From Mucilaginibacter galii (GTDB taxonomy: Bacteria; Bacteroidota; Bacteroidia; Sphingobacteriales; Sphingobacteriaceae): 64,000 nucleotides of DNA. The notes below the pieces were generated by a model, which saw only the letters and a list, made by a program, of their open reading frames with translations, did not search any database and was not told the DNA's origin. A program made the position numbers and the translations under genes. The stretch is taken from the NCBI RefSeq assembly GCF_014635825.1, contig NZ_BMDO01000006.1:124001-188000 (forward strand). The letters are read 5' to 3'. Within the stretch, counting starts at the first letter, position 1; each line of letters starts with the position of its first letter. Below, in pieces: positions 18,993 to 28,283 of the stretch.

Positions 18993-19154
18993 TTATGCTC
19001 TGCGGATAACCTTAAGCAAAATAACGATGATTGCAATTACCAGCAAAACGTGGATAATTCCACCATCGCCAAATGTGCCCAGGCCGTGGAATAAGAATCC
19101 CACTACCCAAAGAATGATTAGTATTACCGCGATCAAGTACAATAAATTTCCCAT
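18993..19154 (-). CDS. lmo0937-like small membrane protein, copy B
   Basis: A 53-residue protein starting MGNLLYLIAVILIILWVVGF, followed by a HGLG..GDGGIIHVLLVIAI segment and ending VIRRA. It has two transmembrane helices with a glycine-rich turn, matching the lmo0937/DUF5670 family of tiny membrane proteins. Translation of the minus strand from ATG 19154 to TAA 18993 is uninterrupted. It lies 32 bp downstream of a near-identical copy and is followed by a terminator. The function is unknown; similar proteins are often stress-induced. Confidence 0.85.
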   Translation of the reverse strand: MGNLLYLIAVILIILWVVGFLFHGLGTFGDGGIIHVLLVIAIIVILLKVIRRA

Positions 19155-19186
19155 GATTTGTTTTTTTAAGTTAGATGTTAGTTAAG

Positions 19187-19348
19187 TTATGCTCTACGTA
19201 TAACACCTAATAACAGCGCGATAATAGCAATTACCAGCAACACGTGGATAATGCCACCATCACCAAATGAACCCAGTCCATGGAATAGAAATCCTACCAC
19301 CCATAATACGACTAATACTACAGCAATTAGATACAATATGCCTCTCAT
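19187..19348 (-). CDS. lmo0937-like small membrane protein, copy A
   Basis: A 53-residue protein starting MRGILYLIAVVLVVLWVVGF, followed by the same HGLGSFGDGGIIHVLLVIAI core and the ending VIRRA. It differs from copy B mainly in conservative hydrophobic changes, so this is a recent tandem duplication. There are two predicted membrane helices. Both copies read on the minus strand and probably share a promoter upstream of 19348. This family is recognised by pattern only; no function can be assigned. Confidence 0.85.
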   Translation of the reverse strand: MRGILYLIAVVLVVLWVVGFLFHGLGSFGDGGIIHVLLVIAIIALLLGVIRRA

Positions 19349-19433
19349 AACTTTAATTTTAAAATGTTTTTCGTTAGATAAATGTGTTTAATATTTACTT
19401 AACCAATACCACTCCAAAATGTTGTTAAAAAAT

Positions 19434-19462
19434 AAAAAAACCTGCTTTAGGCAGGTTTTTTT
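19434..19462. terminator. bidirectional terminator after the DUF2795 gene
   Basis: AAAAAAACCTGC pairs with GCAGGTTTTTTT (19451-19462) around a TTTAG loop. The A and T runs on the two sides make it functional in both directions. It lies just after the stop of the minus-strand DUF2795 gene. Confidence 0.85.
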
Positions 19463-19465
19463 ATT

Positions 19466-19687
19466 TTAATACTCGTCTTCATTAAAGAAGAAATCATCCT
19501 TTGTAGGATAATCAGGCCATATCTCTTCAATATTTTCATAAGGTTCGCCATCGTCTTCCAAGGCCTGTAAGTTTTCTATAACTTCTACAGGTGCACCCGA
19601 ACGGATAGCATAATCAATCAGTTCATCTTTAGTAGCAGGCCATGGTGCATCTTCCAGATGTGAAGCCAATTCAAGAGTCCAGTACAT
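19466..19687 (-). CDS. DUF2795 domain protein
   Basis: A 73-residue acidic protein (MYWTLELASHLEDAPWPATK, then DELIDYAIRSGAP, ending FFFNEDEY). The LASHLEDAPWPATKDELIDYA stretch is the DUF2795 core, a small helical domain widespread in Bacteroidota and Actinobacteria. It has no signal peptide. Near-identical sequences are expected across the phylum, suggesting strong selection, but no function is known to me. It is monocistronic, with its own terminator. Confidence 0.9.
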   Translation of the reverse strand: MYWTLELASHLEDAPWPATKDELIDYAIRSGAPVEVIENLQALEDDGEPYENIEEIWPDYPTKDDFFFNEDEY

Positions 19688-19779
19688 ATGTTATAATTTT
19701 ATTGTTGGGTTAATTATCACTTTTTTGCAAAAATATAATATTTTTATATGGTTTGTCAAATTATTTTTTCGATAATTTG

Positions 19780-20328
19780 TCACAATCTCGGTATCCATTT
19801 ATTCTCTTCCAGATGCTGCTCCTGCCCTGTTTTACGTGCTAACATAAACAGGTAATCGCTCAACCTGTTTAAATATACAATAACTTTTTCATCAACAGAG
19901 CTTTCCTCGGCTAATTGTACCGTAATACGCTCGGCCCGGCGGCAAATACATCGTGCAATATGGCAATACGATACATCATTACTTCCACCCGGCAAAATAA
20001 AATGCTTTAAGGCAGGCAATAACCTTTCCATTGCATCCATCTCATTTTCCAATAGGCCAATGTCTTCCTGCTTTATATCCGGCAATACCATCCCCGGTTT
20101 ATCTGGGTCAGCGGCTAATGATGCACCTATGGTAAACAGTCTATCCTGTATTTGTTTTATAATTTGTTTATCGTGTTGTAAAATATCCTGACAAGCAATT
20201 AAACCCAGGTACGAATTCAATTCATCAACAGTGCCGTAACTCTCTATCCGGATATGGTACTTGGGTACTCGGCTTCCTCCAATGAGCGAGGTCAAACCTT
20301 TATCGCCGGTTTTAGTATATATCTTCAT
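19780..20328 (-). CDS. PduO-type cob(I)alamin adenosyltransferase
   Basis: This 182-residue enzyme transfers the adenosyl group of ATP to cob(I)alamin to make coenzyme B12. The N-terminal ATP-binding motif is IYTKTGDKGLTSLIGGSRVP, followed by ESYGTVDELNSYLGL. The C-terminal signature is CRRAERITVQLAEES with VIVYLNRLSDYLFMLAR. The length is normal. No other cobalamin gene is nearby, so it probably serves B12 salvage for B12-dependent enzymes elsewhere. Confidence 0.95.
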   Translation of the reverse strand: MKIYTKTGDKGLTSLIGGSRVPKYHIRIESYGTVDELNSYLGLIACQDILQHDKQIIKQIQDRLFTIGASLAADPDKPGMVLPDIKQEDIGLLENEMDAMERLLPALKHFILPGGSNDVSYCHIARCICRRAERITVQLAEESSVDEKVIVYLNRLSDYLFMLARKTGQEQHLEENKWIPRL

Positions 20329-20408
20329 ATCCTGTGCAAATAAATAATTTTAATAATAATTTGATGCACTGTTAATAATTTTTAATGTTTACCGCAAATC
20401 CATAAGCT

Positions 20409-21437
20409 ATGAAAACCACCCTATTTATAAGCAGATACAATAAAATCATAATTTTCATAGTCGGCGCGTCGCTGCTGCTGAGTTTTAGCTGTGGGAACGC
20501 AGTAAAAAACAAAGAAAATGCTATAGAAAAAAAGTCGGAAAAGCCGACAGTTACAGCAGCCGGTTTAATTACCGAGAAAATGTTTAACGAGCTGTTCCCA
20601 CAACGTAATAGATTTTACACCTATCAATCTTTTATCAAAGCAATTAAAGAATTAGGCCAGGTTAAAATAAAAGTAACCCGCCGTGCGGTGTCGGTTTACC
20701 AGATCATTAGAACCGATAAAGCTACCGGCAAAGATTCTGTTGTACGCCAGGATGTTGATTGGAACGAAGCTTGGGCCAAAGCAAAACCCGACAGCAGCTT
20801 TGAGGTTGACTTTGGAAAGTTTTGTACAGAAAAAGATGCTATTACCAATAAGAAAGAACTGGCGGCCTTTTTTGCAAATATAGCACACGAAACCCGCGGT
20901 GGCACCGATGACACCTTTACCGACGGCCTGATGTATATTCACGAAAAAAACACATCGTTGCCTTATGTTGCCGAAAACGATGAGTATCCTCCCGTTCCGG
21001 GCAAAAAGTATTATGGCCGCGGACCAGTACAATTGAGCTATAACGGCAATTACGGCTATGCGGGCGATTGTATTTTAGGCGACGACAAGATATTGCTTAA
21101 CAACCCCGACCTCATAGAAACCGACCCGGTGCTGGCTTTTAAAACGGCTATCTATTTTTGGATGACACCGCAAACCCATAAACCATCGGCCCATAATGTA
21201 ATGGTAGGCGTTTGGCAGCCCAAAGCCAGCGATAAGGCTAAAAGACGCGCACCCGGCTTTGGTATGACCATTAACATTATTAATGGTGAAGTGGAGTGCA
21301 ATAAAGGCGAAAATAATTACAGCATGAAAGACCGCATGAAATTTTACCAGTACTTTTTAGGCAAGTTAGGCGTACAGGATAGTGCCAACTGCTCATGCGG
21401 TAAAATGCAGCCGTATTTATATGGCGTGAATGAGTAA
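20409..21437 (+). CDS. GH19 family glycoside hydrolase lipoprotein (chitinase-like)
   Basis: A 342-residue lipoprotein. The signal peptide ends in a lipobox LSFSC with the acylated Cys at residue 28, so the protein is anchored in an envelope membrane. The catalytic domain shows the GH19 features: AAFFANIAHETRGGTDDTF with the catalytic acid in HET, and KKYYGRGPVQLSYNGNYGYA. GH19 enzymes cleave chitin or peptidoglycan-like beta-1,4 polymers. The lipid anchor and distance from the phage cluster argue against a phage endolysin. A hairpin terminator follows. Confidence 0.9.
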   Translation: MKTTLFISRYNKIIIFIVGASLLLSFSCGNAVKNKENAIEKKSEKPTVTAAGLITEKMFNELFPQRNRFYTYQSFIKAIKELGQVKIKVTRRAVSVYQIIRTDKATGKDSVVRQDVDWNEAWAKAKPDSSFEVDFGKFCTEKDAITNKKELAAFFANIAHETRGGTDDTFTDGLMYIHEKNTSLPYVAENDEYPPVPGKKYYGRGPVQLSYNGNYGYAGDCILGDDKILLNNPDLIETDPVLAFKTAIYFWMTPQTHKPSAHNVMVGVWQPKASDKAKRRAPGFGMTINIINGEVECNKGENNYSMKDRMKFYQYFLGKLGVQDSANCSCGKMQPYLYGVNE

Positions 21438-21491
21438 GAAGGAAAGAAACAAGAGATAAGAACCAAGAGCCAAGAATCGACTGTAAATAAG

Positions 21492-21526
21492 AAAGCCGCA
21501 GACACAATTTAATGTCTGCGGCTTTT
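21492..21526. terminator. bidirectional terminator between GH19 and DUF4920 genes
   Basis: AAAGCCGCAGACA (21492-21504) pairs with TGTCTGCGGCTTTTT (21513 on). It sits between convergent genes and has A and T runs suited to both directions. Confidence 0.85.
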
Positions 21527-21541
21527 TATCTTGTATGTTAC

Positions 21542-22018
21542 TTACTCTGTTACCAGCACCCCATCGGCCATAATGGTCACATCCTTTTTAGGCTTGCTGA
21601 TCTTGGCTATTTCTTTTTGGCTTTTTCCGGCGTCTGCCGCATAGTGGCGTAAACGTTCAACAGAGGTTTCGCTTACTTTAGCGGCTCCTTCAATCACTAC
21701 TTTTTTACCAACAATATTTTGCGGCATAAAATACGCGTAATCTTTAAAACGTACCATGATATCTTCACCGTTGGCTTGTTTCAGTTTAATGAAGCAGCCT
21801 TTTTTGGTGCAAACTTCGGTAACTTCGCCGGCAACTTTCCCTGTATAAATCGTATCTTTTTTTAATTCCTGGTTTAAGCTTGCTAAGGTAATCGCCTTAT
21901 CCTTTGTTACTGCCTTGCCATAAGTTACCCCGGCAGCAGCAGGTTTAATAGCACTTTGTTGTGCGTAAGTAGTAGCAGCTAATAATATAGCGGCTACCCA
22001 TAAAGTTAATGCTTTCAT
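21542..22018 (-). CDS. DUF4920 family secreted protein
   Basis: A 158-residue protein with a Sec signal peptide (MKALTLWVAAILLAATTYAQ). The mature part contains YTGKVAGEVTEVCTKKGCFI, then MVRFKDYAYFMPQNIVGKKV, the DUF4920 core with a conserved CxKKGC pair that may bind metal or form a disulfide. An OB-like small beta fold is likely. Its role is unknown. It is monocistronic and convergent with the GH19 gene. Confidence 0.87.
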   Translation of the reverse strand: MKALTLWVAAILLAATTYAQQSAIKPAAAGVTYGKAVTKDKAITLASLNQELKKDTIYTGKVAGEVTEVCTKKGCFIKLKQANGEDIMVRFKDYAYFMPQNIVGKKVVIEGAAKVSETSVERLRHYAADAGKSQKEIAKISKPKKDVTIMADGVLVTE

Positions 22019-22134
22019 ATACAGTTTATTGTTGGCCTAAAGGTATTAAATATTTAAATATCAGTATTCATATTTTACAGTAAGACTTATCGATCAGCAT
22101 TTTAATAAAATGGGATAAATTGAACTTATTGTAT

Positions 22135-23382
22135 CTACTCCGTAACCCCGCTCTCCAAACCATACTCTCCGTTCTCCATCCACCCTTTACCCTCCGTAAA
22201 ACGAGCGATCATCATGGCAGCAACCGTATCGCCGGTGGAGTTTAGCAAGGTGGCCATAGGGTCTACCAATGTGCCTATGATCATGGCGGGAGGTAATGCC
22301 TCGGGCGGAAAACCGTACGCAGCAATAAACAGCAATTCGCCCACATAGCCACCATTGGGGATGCCCCCCTCAACCACGCTTACCAAAACGGTCATGGCCA
22401 GGGCCAATAAAACAACATCGGCACTGTTAAAGCTTTTGCCAAACAAGGCAAACACTACCGCCATTTTAATAATAGACGAAATACTCGAACCATCTTTATG
22501 GAGTGTACCACCTAACGGGATGGTTACATTGGCTATTACATCGGGGATGCCTATCTTCTTGGCAGCATCCATATTGGCAGGTATAGTAGCAATACTGCTA
22601 CAGGTACCTACTGCCGTGGCCGAAGGAATAATATTATTACGCCAAAACTTTTGCATCCCCTTTACACCTCCGGCTATGAAAGCATATACGCTAAATATTA
22701 CTACAAAATAAAAGGCACCAGTAGCATAATACAACCCTAACGACCGCGCATATGCACCAAACAACTGCGGCCCAAAAACGCCGACTTGGTAAGCAAAGTA
22801 AGCGCCTAAACCAACCGGCCCCAGTTTCATAATAATGATAAACACCTGCTTAAACACCTCATTACCACCATGCAAAAAACGGGTAAAAGCTGTACCCTTT
22901 TCACCACTACGCAAAGCAGCAAAGCCAATAATCACCGAAAATATGATCATGGCCAACATGCTTTTGCGCGATAGCAACTCGTAAAATTCGCCTGTAGTAA
23001 ACAAGGCGGTAATTTGGTTACCTATTGGCTGCGGGTTAACTTTTTCAGTAAGTATAGCGCCGGTAAGCTGTTCATGAACCGGAAACAGCCACACGGCTAT
23101 CATGGTTAGGCAGGCAGCTACAATCACCGTTCCCAAAAAAACCAGGCACATCACTCCCATAATGCGGCTAAGCTTTTTACCCGGCTCCAAGCCTGCTATG
23201 GCCGACGATATAGCGAAGAACACCAACGGGATAACGGCTGTAAACAAAAGGTTTAAAAAAATATCGCCAATGGGTTTGAGCACTTCTATCTTTTTACCTA
23301 ATGCCAGCCCGGCAACACTGCCGCATAAAATGCCGGTAAGCAGCCAAATAATGCCTTTATAGTTCTTGTAAAAATTATTCAT
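22135..23382 (-). CDS. dicarboxylate/amino acid:cation symporter (DAACS)
   Basis: A 415-residue inner-membrane symporter of the GltP/DctA family, importing C4-dicarboxylates or acidic amino acids with Na+ or H+. Eight helices are expected. The serine-rich re-entrant loop (TAVGTCSSIATIPANMDAA), the GGTLHKDGSSISSI stretch (family NMDGT region equivalent), and VVEGGIPNGGYVGELLF are visible. The start is ATG 23382. It is monocistronic. The specific substrate cannot be derived. Confidence 0.92.
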   Translation of the reverse strand: MNNFYKNYKGIIWLLTGILCGSVAGLALGKKIEVLKPIGDIFLNLLFTAVIPLVFFAISSAIAGLEPGKKLSRIMGVMCLVFLGTVIVAACLTMIAVWLFPVHEQLTGAILTEKVNPQPIGNQITALFTTGEFYELLSRKSMLAMIIFSVIIGFAALRSGEKGTAFTRFLHGGNEVFKQVFIIIMKLGPVGLGAYFAYQVGVFGPQLFGAYARSLGLYYATGAFYFVVIFSVYAFIAGGVKGMQKFWRNNIIPSATAVGTCSSIATIPANMDAAKKIGIPDVIANVTIPLGGTLHKDGSSISSIIKMAVVFALFGKSFNSADVVLLALAMTVLVSVVEGGIPNGGYVGELLFIAAYGFPPEALPPAMIIGTLVDPMATLLNSTGDTVAAMMIARFTEGKGWMENGEYGLESGVTE

Positions 23383-23518
23383 GTCCTGTTGCTAAATGTA
23401 GTAAAAAGCCTTGGCTTAGCCTTTGGGTGTTTAATGATAATTGCTTTTCCCAGTTTCCTGTAATAACAAATATTTACGAGGGCCATTTTTTGTTAATTTC
23501 GCCATAAGCTATAGCATT

Positions 23519-26500
23519 ATGAAAAACATCTACCTTGGCATATTACTCGCATTAATTAGCTTAAACTCATCAGCTCAAAAATGGAATATTGAAAATACTC
23601 CAGGGCCTTCAAAAAAGGTGGCTATTACTACCGACGAAGGCACTTGGATGAATGTAGATGTTAGCCCCGACGGCAAAACCATAGCCTTTGATTTACTTGG
23701 TGATATTTATACCATACCCGTAACCGGCGGAAAAGCAACCTTGCTAAGCGGCGGCCGTGCATGGGATGTGCAACCGCGCTTTAGCCCCGATGGTAAAACT
23801 ATTGCCTACACCAGCGACCACGATGGTGGCGATAACATTTGGATTATGGGAGCCGAGGGCGCCGGTAAGCACCCGGTAACAAAAGAAACCTTCAGGCTAT
23901 TAAACAACCCTTACTGGACACCCGACGGACAGTACCTCGTGGCCCGCAAGCACTTTACGGCTTCGCGCTCTTTAGGTGCAGGCGAAATTTGGTTGTACCA
24001 CAAAAGCGGCGGGGAAGGCGTTCAGTTAACCAAGCGCAAAAATGACCAGCAGGATGTTGGGGAACCCATCGTATCGCCTAAAGGAACGTATGTTTATTGG
24101 AGCGAAGACGTAACTCCCGGCCCAAATTTTCAATATAATAAAGATCCTAACCAGGGCATATATGCCATTAAACGTTTAAACCGTCAAACCGGGCAAATAG
24201 AAACGGTAAACGGCGGCAGCGGTGGTGCATGCAGGCCACAAATATCGCCTGATGGTAAGCTGATGGCTTTTGTAAAACGGGTGCGTTTAAAATCGGTGCT
24301 ATACGTTCATAATTTGAGCACCGGCGAAGAATACCCGGTTTATGATGGCCTTACCCACGATCAGCAGGAAACATGGGCCGTATTTGGCACCTACCCTAAT
24401 TTTAATTGGACGCCCGATAACCAGCATTTGATATTTTATGCTAAAGGTAAAATCTGGAACCTTGACATTACCACGCTCAATGCCGTAAATATTCCATTTG
24501 AGGTTACCTCGCAGCAAACCATTACCGAAGCTTTGCATTTTCCGCAAAAGGTATATCAGGATGAATTTACGGTACGAATGATACGCCAGTTAACCACATC
24601 GCCCGATGGTAAGCGTGTTGCTTTTAATGCAGCCGGTTACATTTATATTAAAGATTTGCCCAATGGCAAGCCCGAACGTATAACCACTACTGCCGAGTTT
24701 GAATATGAACCATCTTTCAGCCCCGATGGCAAGCAACTTACTTACACCACCTGGAGCGATGAACTCAAGGGTTCTGTCAATACCATCGACCTGGCTACCC
24801 GCCATGTAACACGCTTAACGGCAGACAGGGGTTTCTATTACACACCGTCCTTCAGCAACAAAGGCGACAAAATAGTTTACCGCAAAGGTGAGGGAAACGA
24901 TGTGCTGGGTTATGCCTTCGGTAAAAATCCGGGGATTTATATGGTGCTGGCAACCGGTGGCGCGGCCCAATGTATTCTTAACAATGGTATCAGGCCGCAA
25001 TTCTCGGCAGATGACAGCAAACTTTATTATCAAAGTACCGAAGACGGCAAGAAGGCTTTTAAGGTAATTGACCTGAACAGCCCGGGTATGGCGCCTAAAA
25101 CGCTATACACCTCAACCTACGCAACACAGTTTACACCCAGTCCTGATGGTAAGTGGATGGCTTTTACGGAACTATACAACTGCTACATTACGCCGCTAAC
25201 TTATACCGGCACTGCGCAGGAACTTACGGCTACTAACAAGGCCCTGCCGCTTACCCGCCTTACCCGCGATGCCTGCACTTACCTGCATTGGAGTAAAGAC
25301 AGCCAAAAGCTGCTCTGGACCTTAGGACCCAAATACTATACTCGCGACATTCGCACCACATTTGCTTTTATTGACAATAACGATAAAATAATTATTGCCG
25401 ATACAGCGGGCATAGATATAGGCTTAAGGTTAAAATCAGATCAACCCAGTGGCAAAATAGCTTTCACCAATGCCCGCATTATAACCATGAAGGGCGATGA
25501 GGTAATTGAAAAAGGGACGATTGTGATTGACCGTAATGTGATCATGGCTGTTGGTAAAGATGTACAGCCTCCGGCCGATGCTAAAGTTTACAATGTGGCT
25601 GGTAAAACCATTATACCCGGTTTAATAGATGTGCACGGACATTTGGGCGTAAGCCCCGACGGTATTTCGCCGCAGCAAGACTGGCATTACTTTGCTAATT
25701 TGGCTTATGGTGTTACCACCTCACACGACCCATCAAGCAACACGGAAATGGTGTTTAGCCAATCGGAAATGTTGAAGGCCGGCCGCATGGTTGGTCCACG
25801 GGTTTACTCCACCGGCACTATCTTGTATGGTGCTGATGGCGACGTTAAAGTGGTGATCAACAGCATTGATGATGCACGTTCCAATCTACGCCGGTTAAAG
25901 GCTGTAGGTGCATTTTCGGTAAAAAGCTATAACCAACCCCGCCGAGAACAGCGGCAGCAAATTGTAGAAGCAGCACGCGAATTACAAATGGAAGTGGTAC
26001 CCGAAGGCGGCTCTACATTTTTTACCAATATGAATATGATAGCCGATGGTCACACCGGCATTGAGCACAACATCCCTGTTTGGCCTGTTTATAAAGATGT
26101 GAAAAGCTTTTGGAACGCCAGTAAAACGGCCTATACACCCACACTTATTGTAAGTTACGGCACCCAGTTTGGCGAAAACTACTGGTATGACCGCAGCGAG
26201 GTTTGGAAAAATGAGCACCTGCTAAGTTTCACCCCTCCGGCCATTATTGATGCCCGTTCACGCAGGAGAACCACCTCAGAATATGGCGACTACGGACATA
26301 TTGATGCAGCAAAAGCAGTTAAACAAATTGCCGATGGCGGCACCAAAGTTAACTTGGGAGCTCATGGACAATTACAGGGCTTAGGTGCTCATTGGGAGCT
26401 TTGGATGCTGGGTCAGGGTGGCTTTACCCCTATGCAAGCTTTACGCAGTGCTACTTTAAATGGCGCCGCTTACCTGGGCATGGATAAAGAAATCGGCTCA

Positions 26501-26752
26501 TTAGAAGTCGGCAAGCTGGCCGATTTGGTAGTACTTAACCAAAACCCTTTAGATGATATACGCAACAGCGACCATATTAAGTATGTAATGGTAAATGGCC
26601 GCTTATACGATTCGGACTCGATGAATGAAACAGGAAATAGCGAAAAGCCTCGACTGCGCTTTTGGTGGCAGCTTAACCGCGGCGATATGATGAATATGCC
26701 TGTTGGGAATACGGAAACCTATTTATTTGGTAGCGGCGACGGAGAAAATTAA
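23519..26752 (+). CDS. PD40 beta-propeller amidohydrolase, secreted
   Basis: A 1,077-residue exported protein. A signal peptide (MKNIYLGILLALISLNSSAQ) is followed by about 600 residues of TolB/PD40 propeller repeats, recognisable by recurring SPDGK motifs (VSPDGKTIAF, FSPDGKTIAY, TSPDGKRVAF, FSPDGKQLTY). The C-terminal amidohydrolase domain has the metal-binding motif IPGLIDVHGHLG, then VTTSHDPSSN, GIEHNIPVW and the terminal EVGKLADLVVLNQNPLDDIR. This fusion is common in Bacteroidota and is thought to act on periplasmic peptides or related amides. The ATG at 23519 is chosen because the longer reading adds 26 residues that would precede the signal peptide. Confidence 0.92.
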   Translation: MKNIYLGILLALISLNSSAQKWNIENTPGPSKKVAITTDEGTWMNVDVSPDGKTIAFDLLGDIYTIPVTGGKATLLSGGRAWDVQPRFSPDGKTIAYTSDHDGGDNIWIMGAEGAGKHPVTKETFRLLNNPYWTPDGQYLVARKHFTASRSLGAGEIWLYHKSGGEGVQLTKRKNDQQDVGEPIVSPKGTYVYWSEDVTPGPNFQYNKDPNQGIYAIKRLNRQTGQIETVNGGSGGACRPQISPDGKLMAFVKRVRLKSVLYVHNLSTGEEYPVYDGLTHDQQETWAVFGTYPNFNWTPDNQHLIFYAKGKIWNLDITTLNAVNIPFEVTSQQTITEALHFPQKVYQDEFTVRMIRQLTTSPDGKRVAFNAAGYIYIKDLPNGKPERITTTAEFEYEPSFSPDGKQLTYTTWSDELKGSVNTIDLATRHVTRLTADRGFYYTPSFSNKGDKIVYRKGEGNDVLGYAFGKNPGIYMVLATGGAAQCILNNGIRPQFSADDSKLYYQSTEDGKKAFKVIDLNSPGMAPKTLYTSTYATQFTPSPDGKWMAFTELYNCYITPLTYTGTAQELTATNKALPLTRLTRDACTYLHWSKDSQKLLWTLGPKYYTRDIRTTFAFIDNNDKIIIADTAGIDIGLRLKSDQPSGKIAFTNARIITMKGDEVIEKGTIVIDRNVIMAVGKDVQPPADAKVYNVAGKTIIPGLIDVHGHLGVSPDGISPQQDWHYFANLAYGVTTSHDPSSNTEMVFSQSEMLKAGRMVGPRVYSTGTILYGADGDVKVVINSIDDARSNLRRLKAVGAFSVKSYNQPRREQRQQIVEAARELQMEVVPEGGSTFFTNMNMIADGHTGIEHNIPVWPVYKDVKSFWNASKTAYTPTLIVSYGTQFGENYWYDRSEVWKNEHLLSFTPPAIIDARSRRRTTSEYGDYGHIDAAKAVKQIADGGTKVNLGAHGQLQGLGAHWELWMLGQGGFTPMQALRSATLNGAAYLGMDKEIGSLEVGKLADLVVLNQNPLDDIRNSDHIKYVMVNGRLYDSDSMNETGNSEKPRLRFWWQLNRGDMMNMPVGNTETYLFGSGDGEN

Positions 26753-26854
26753 TGACAACGTTTATTAGCTGCTTAGAAAATGATAGAGCATGACTATACC
26801 TTCAATTTCAAAAAATGGCGTGAACTTATTTATTAGCTTAACTATGATATAAAA

Positions 26855-27268
26855 ATGTCTTTAAACAGATTTACAGAAGCACAGGCTAAAAATTACGCTG
26901 ATGCTTTAGCCGAAATTAAAAATGGCAAAAAGAGTACGCACTGGATGTGGTACGTTTTCCCGCAAATACAGGGCTTAGGCAATAGCGAGTTTGCACGATT
27001 TTATGCTATTAAAGATATAGAAGAAGCAAAAGTATATTTAGCGCACCCGGTTTTGAGCGAACGGTTAATTGAGATCAGTAAAGCCATGCTGGAACTGGAC
27101 GGCAACGATGCTTATGCTATATTGGGTAGCCCTGATGAAATGAAATTACAATCGAGCATGACCTTGTTTTCGCTGGTGCCCAATGCCGATCCGGTTTTTG
27201 ATGAAGTTTTGCAGAAGTATTATCATGGCGAAAAAGATTCTAAGACTTTACGAATACTTTTGAAGTAG
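26855..27268 (+). CDS. DUF1810 domain protein
   Basis: A 137-residue protein with the DUF1810 pattern: THWMWYVFPQIQGLGNSEFA near the N terminus and YLAHPVLSERLIEISKAML in the middle. It has no signal peptide. The family is small, cytoplasmic and of unknown function. The stop codon lies inside the left arm of a hairpin. Confidence 0.9.
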   Translation: MSLNRFTEAQAKNYADALAEIKNGKKSTHWMWYVFPQIQGLGNSEFARFYAIKDIEEAKVYLAHPVLSERLIEISKAMLELDGNDAYAILGSPDEMKLQSSMTLFSLVPNADPVFDEVLQKYYHGEKDSKTLRILLK

Positions 27269-27288
27269 TGCTTTACCGCACTACTTCA
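27261..27288. terminator. hairpin between convergent DUF1810 and esterase genes
   Basis: TGAAGTAGTGC (27261-27271) pairs exactly with GCACTACTTCA (27278-27288) around TTTACC. The DUF1810 stop codon lies inside the left arm. The following T tract is weak, so this may be only a partial terminator. Confidence 0.6.
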
Positions 27289-27293
27289 AGAGT

Positions 27294-28100
27294 TTAAAAG
27301 CCGTGCAGCAACCATTCATAGAACGCCGGAAAATCATCGTGCCACTGCTGTTCGTTATGGCCCGCACCCGGTATAATTTGAATGGATACCTGTCTTTCGT
27401 TAGCAACTTTGCCTTTAACAATTTCTGCCATGCCTTGCATATCGCCTACCATATCTTCACTCTCGGCATCGCCGCAAACAAAGTAGAAGCGGGAGTTGGT
27501 AAGCGTATCTTGCCCCAAGACAAAGGCATAAATATCTTTGGCTAACCAAAAAGCAGGCGAAAAGACACCGGCGTTACCAAATACTTCCGGATGCTTTATA
27601 GCTGCGTATGCCGTTATCAAGCCTCCCATAGAACTGCCTGCAATAGCAGTATGCCGAGCATCTGCCTGGGTACGGTAATGAGTATCGATAAAAGGCTTGA
27701 GGGTATTTACTAAAAAATCCGTGTAAGCATCACCTTTCCCTTCGCCATGCTCTTCCGAATCATAAGGACAATATTCGTTTATGCGACTTTCCTCGCCATG
27801 ATCTACCGCTACTATGATACAGGCGTTGTGGTAAAAACGTTCATCCATCACCTCGTCAACTGCCCATTCCTGGTGACTCGCTGTATACTGGTCGAACAGG
27901 TTTTGACCATCGTGCATGTATATGACGGGATAATGCTTGCCAGAGTGCTCGTAATCGGCCGGCAAGTATAGCCATACTCTTCTATCGGTTTGTAGTTCGG
28001 GCATGTTAAAATGCTCGTCTAAAATTTGTACCTGAGGGCTTGCGGTGTGTTGCTGTTCATCAGCTTGTATATACTGTTCTTGTTCGGTTTCCATTATCAT
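27294..28100 (-). CDS. esterase D/Fes-type alpha/beta hydrolase
   Basis: A 268-residue hydrolase of the putative esterase family (PF00756). The oxyanion and nucleophile region reads RHTAIAGSSMGGLITAYAAI (GxSxG, Ser nucleophile), with a preceding VIYMHDGQNLFDQYTA and a late catalytic His in IIPGAGHNEQQWHDD. It has no signal peptide, so it is cytoplasmic. ATG codons at 28100 and 28094 are both possible; a GTG at 28103 is less likely. Substrates of this family range from ferric enterobactin to S-formylglutathione, and none can be preferred here. Confidence 0.88.
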   Translation of the reverse strand: MIMETEQEQYIQADEQQHTASPQVQILDEHFNMPELQTDRRVWLYLPADYEHSGKHYPVIYMHDGQNLFDQYTASHQEWAVDEVMDERFYHNACIIVAVDHGEESRINEYCPYDSEEHGEGKGDAYTDFLVNTLKPFIDTHYRTQADARHTAIAGSSMGGLITAYAAIKHPEVFGNAGVFSPAFWLAKDIYAFVLGQDTLTNSRFYFVCGDAESEDMVGDMQGMAEIVKGKVANERQVSIQIIPGAGHNEQQWHDDFPAFYEWLLHGF

Positions 28101-28230
28101 CACTTAGATGCAGCAATGAGCAATAGCCTTGCCAAACTTGAACATTGAGTAAAGTATCACGTCTCTTCTATACGGAATAAATGCCTAAGGCAATAAGATA
28201 TTTCTGTTGAATTATATAAACCATTAAAAT

Positions 28231-28266
28231 AACAAAAGGTCGATAGCAAGCTATCGACCTTTTGTT
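28231..28266. terminator. strong terminator after citrate synthase
   Basis: A perfect 17-bp stem: AACAAAAGGTCGATAGC (28231-28247) and its complement at 28250-28266 with a 2-base AA spacer. It lies 18 bp after the citrate synthase stop on the minus strand. Confidence 0.85.
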
Positions 28267-28283
28267 CATGTGTACTAAGCCGG

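Noticed and set aside
20409..21437. GH19 enzyme as a phage endolysin
   Set aside because: It has a lipobox signal and lies 16 kb from the phage cluster among host genes.
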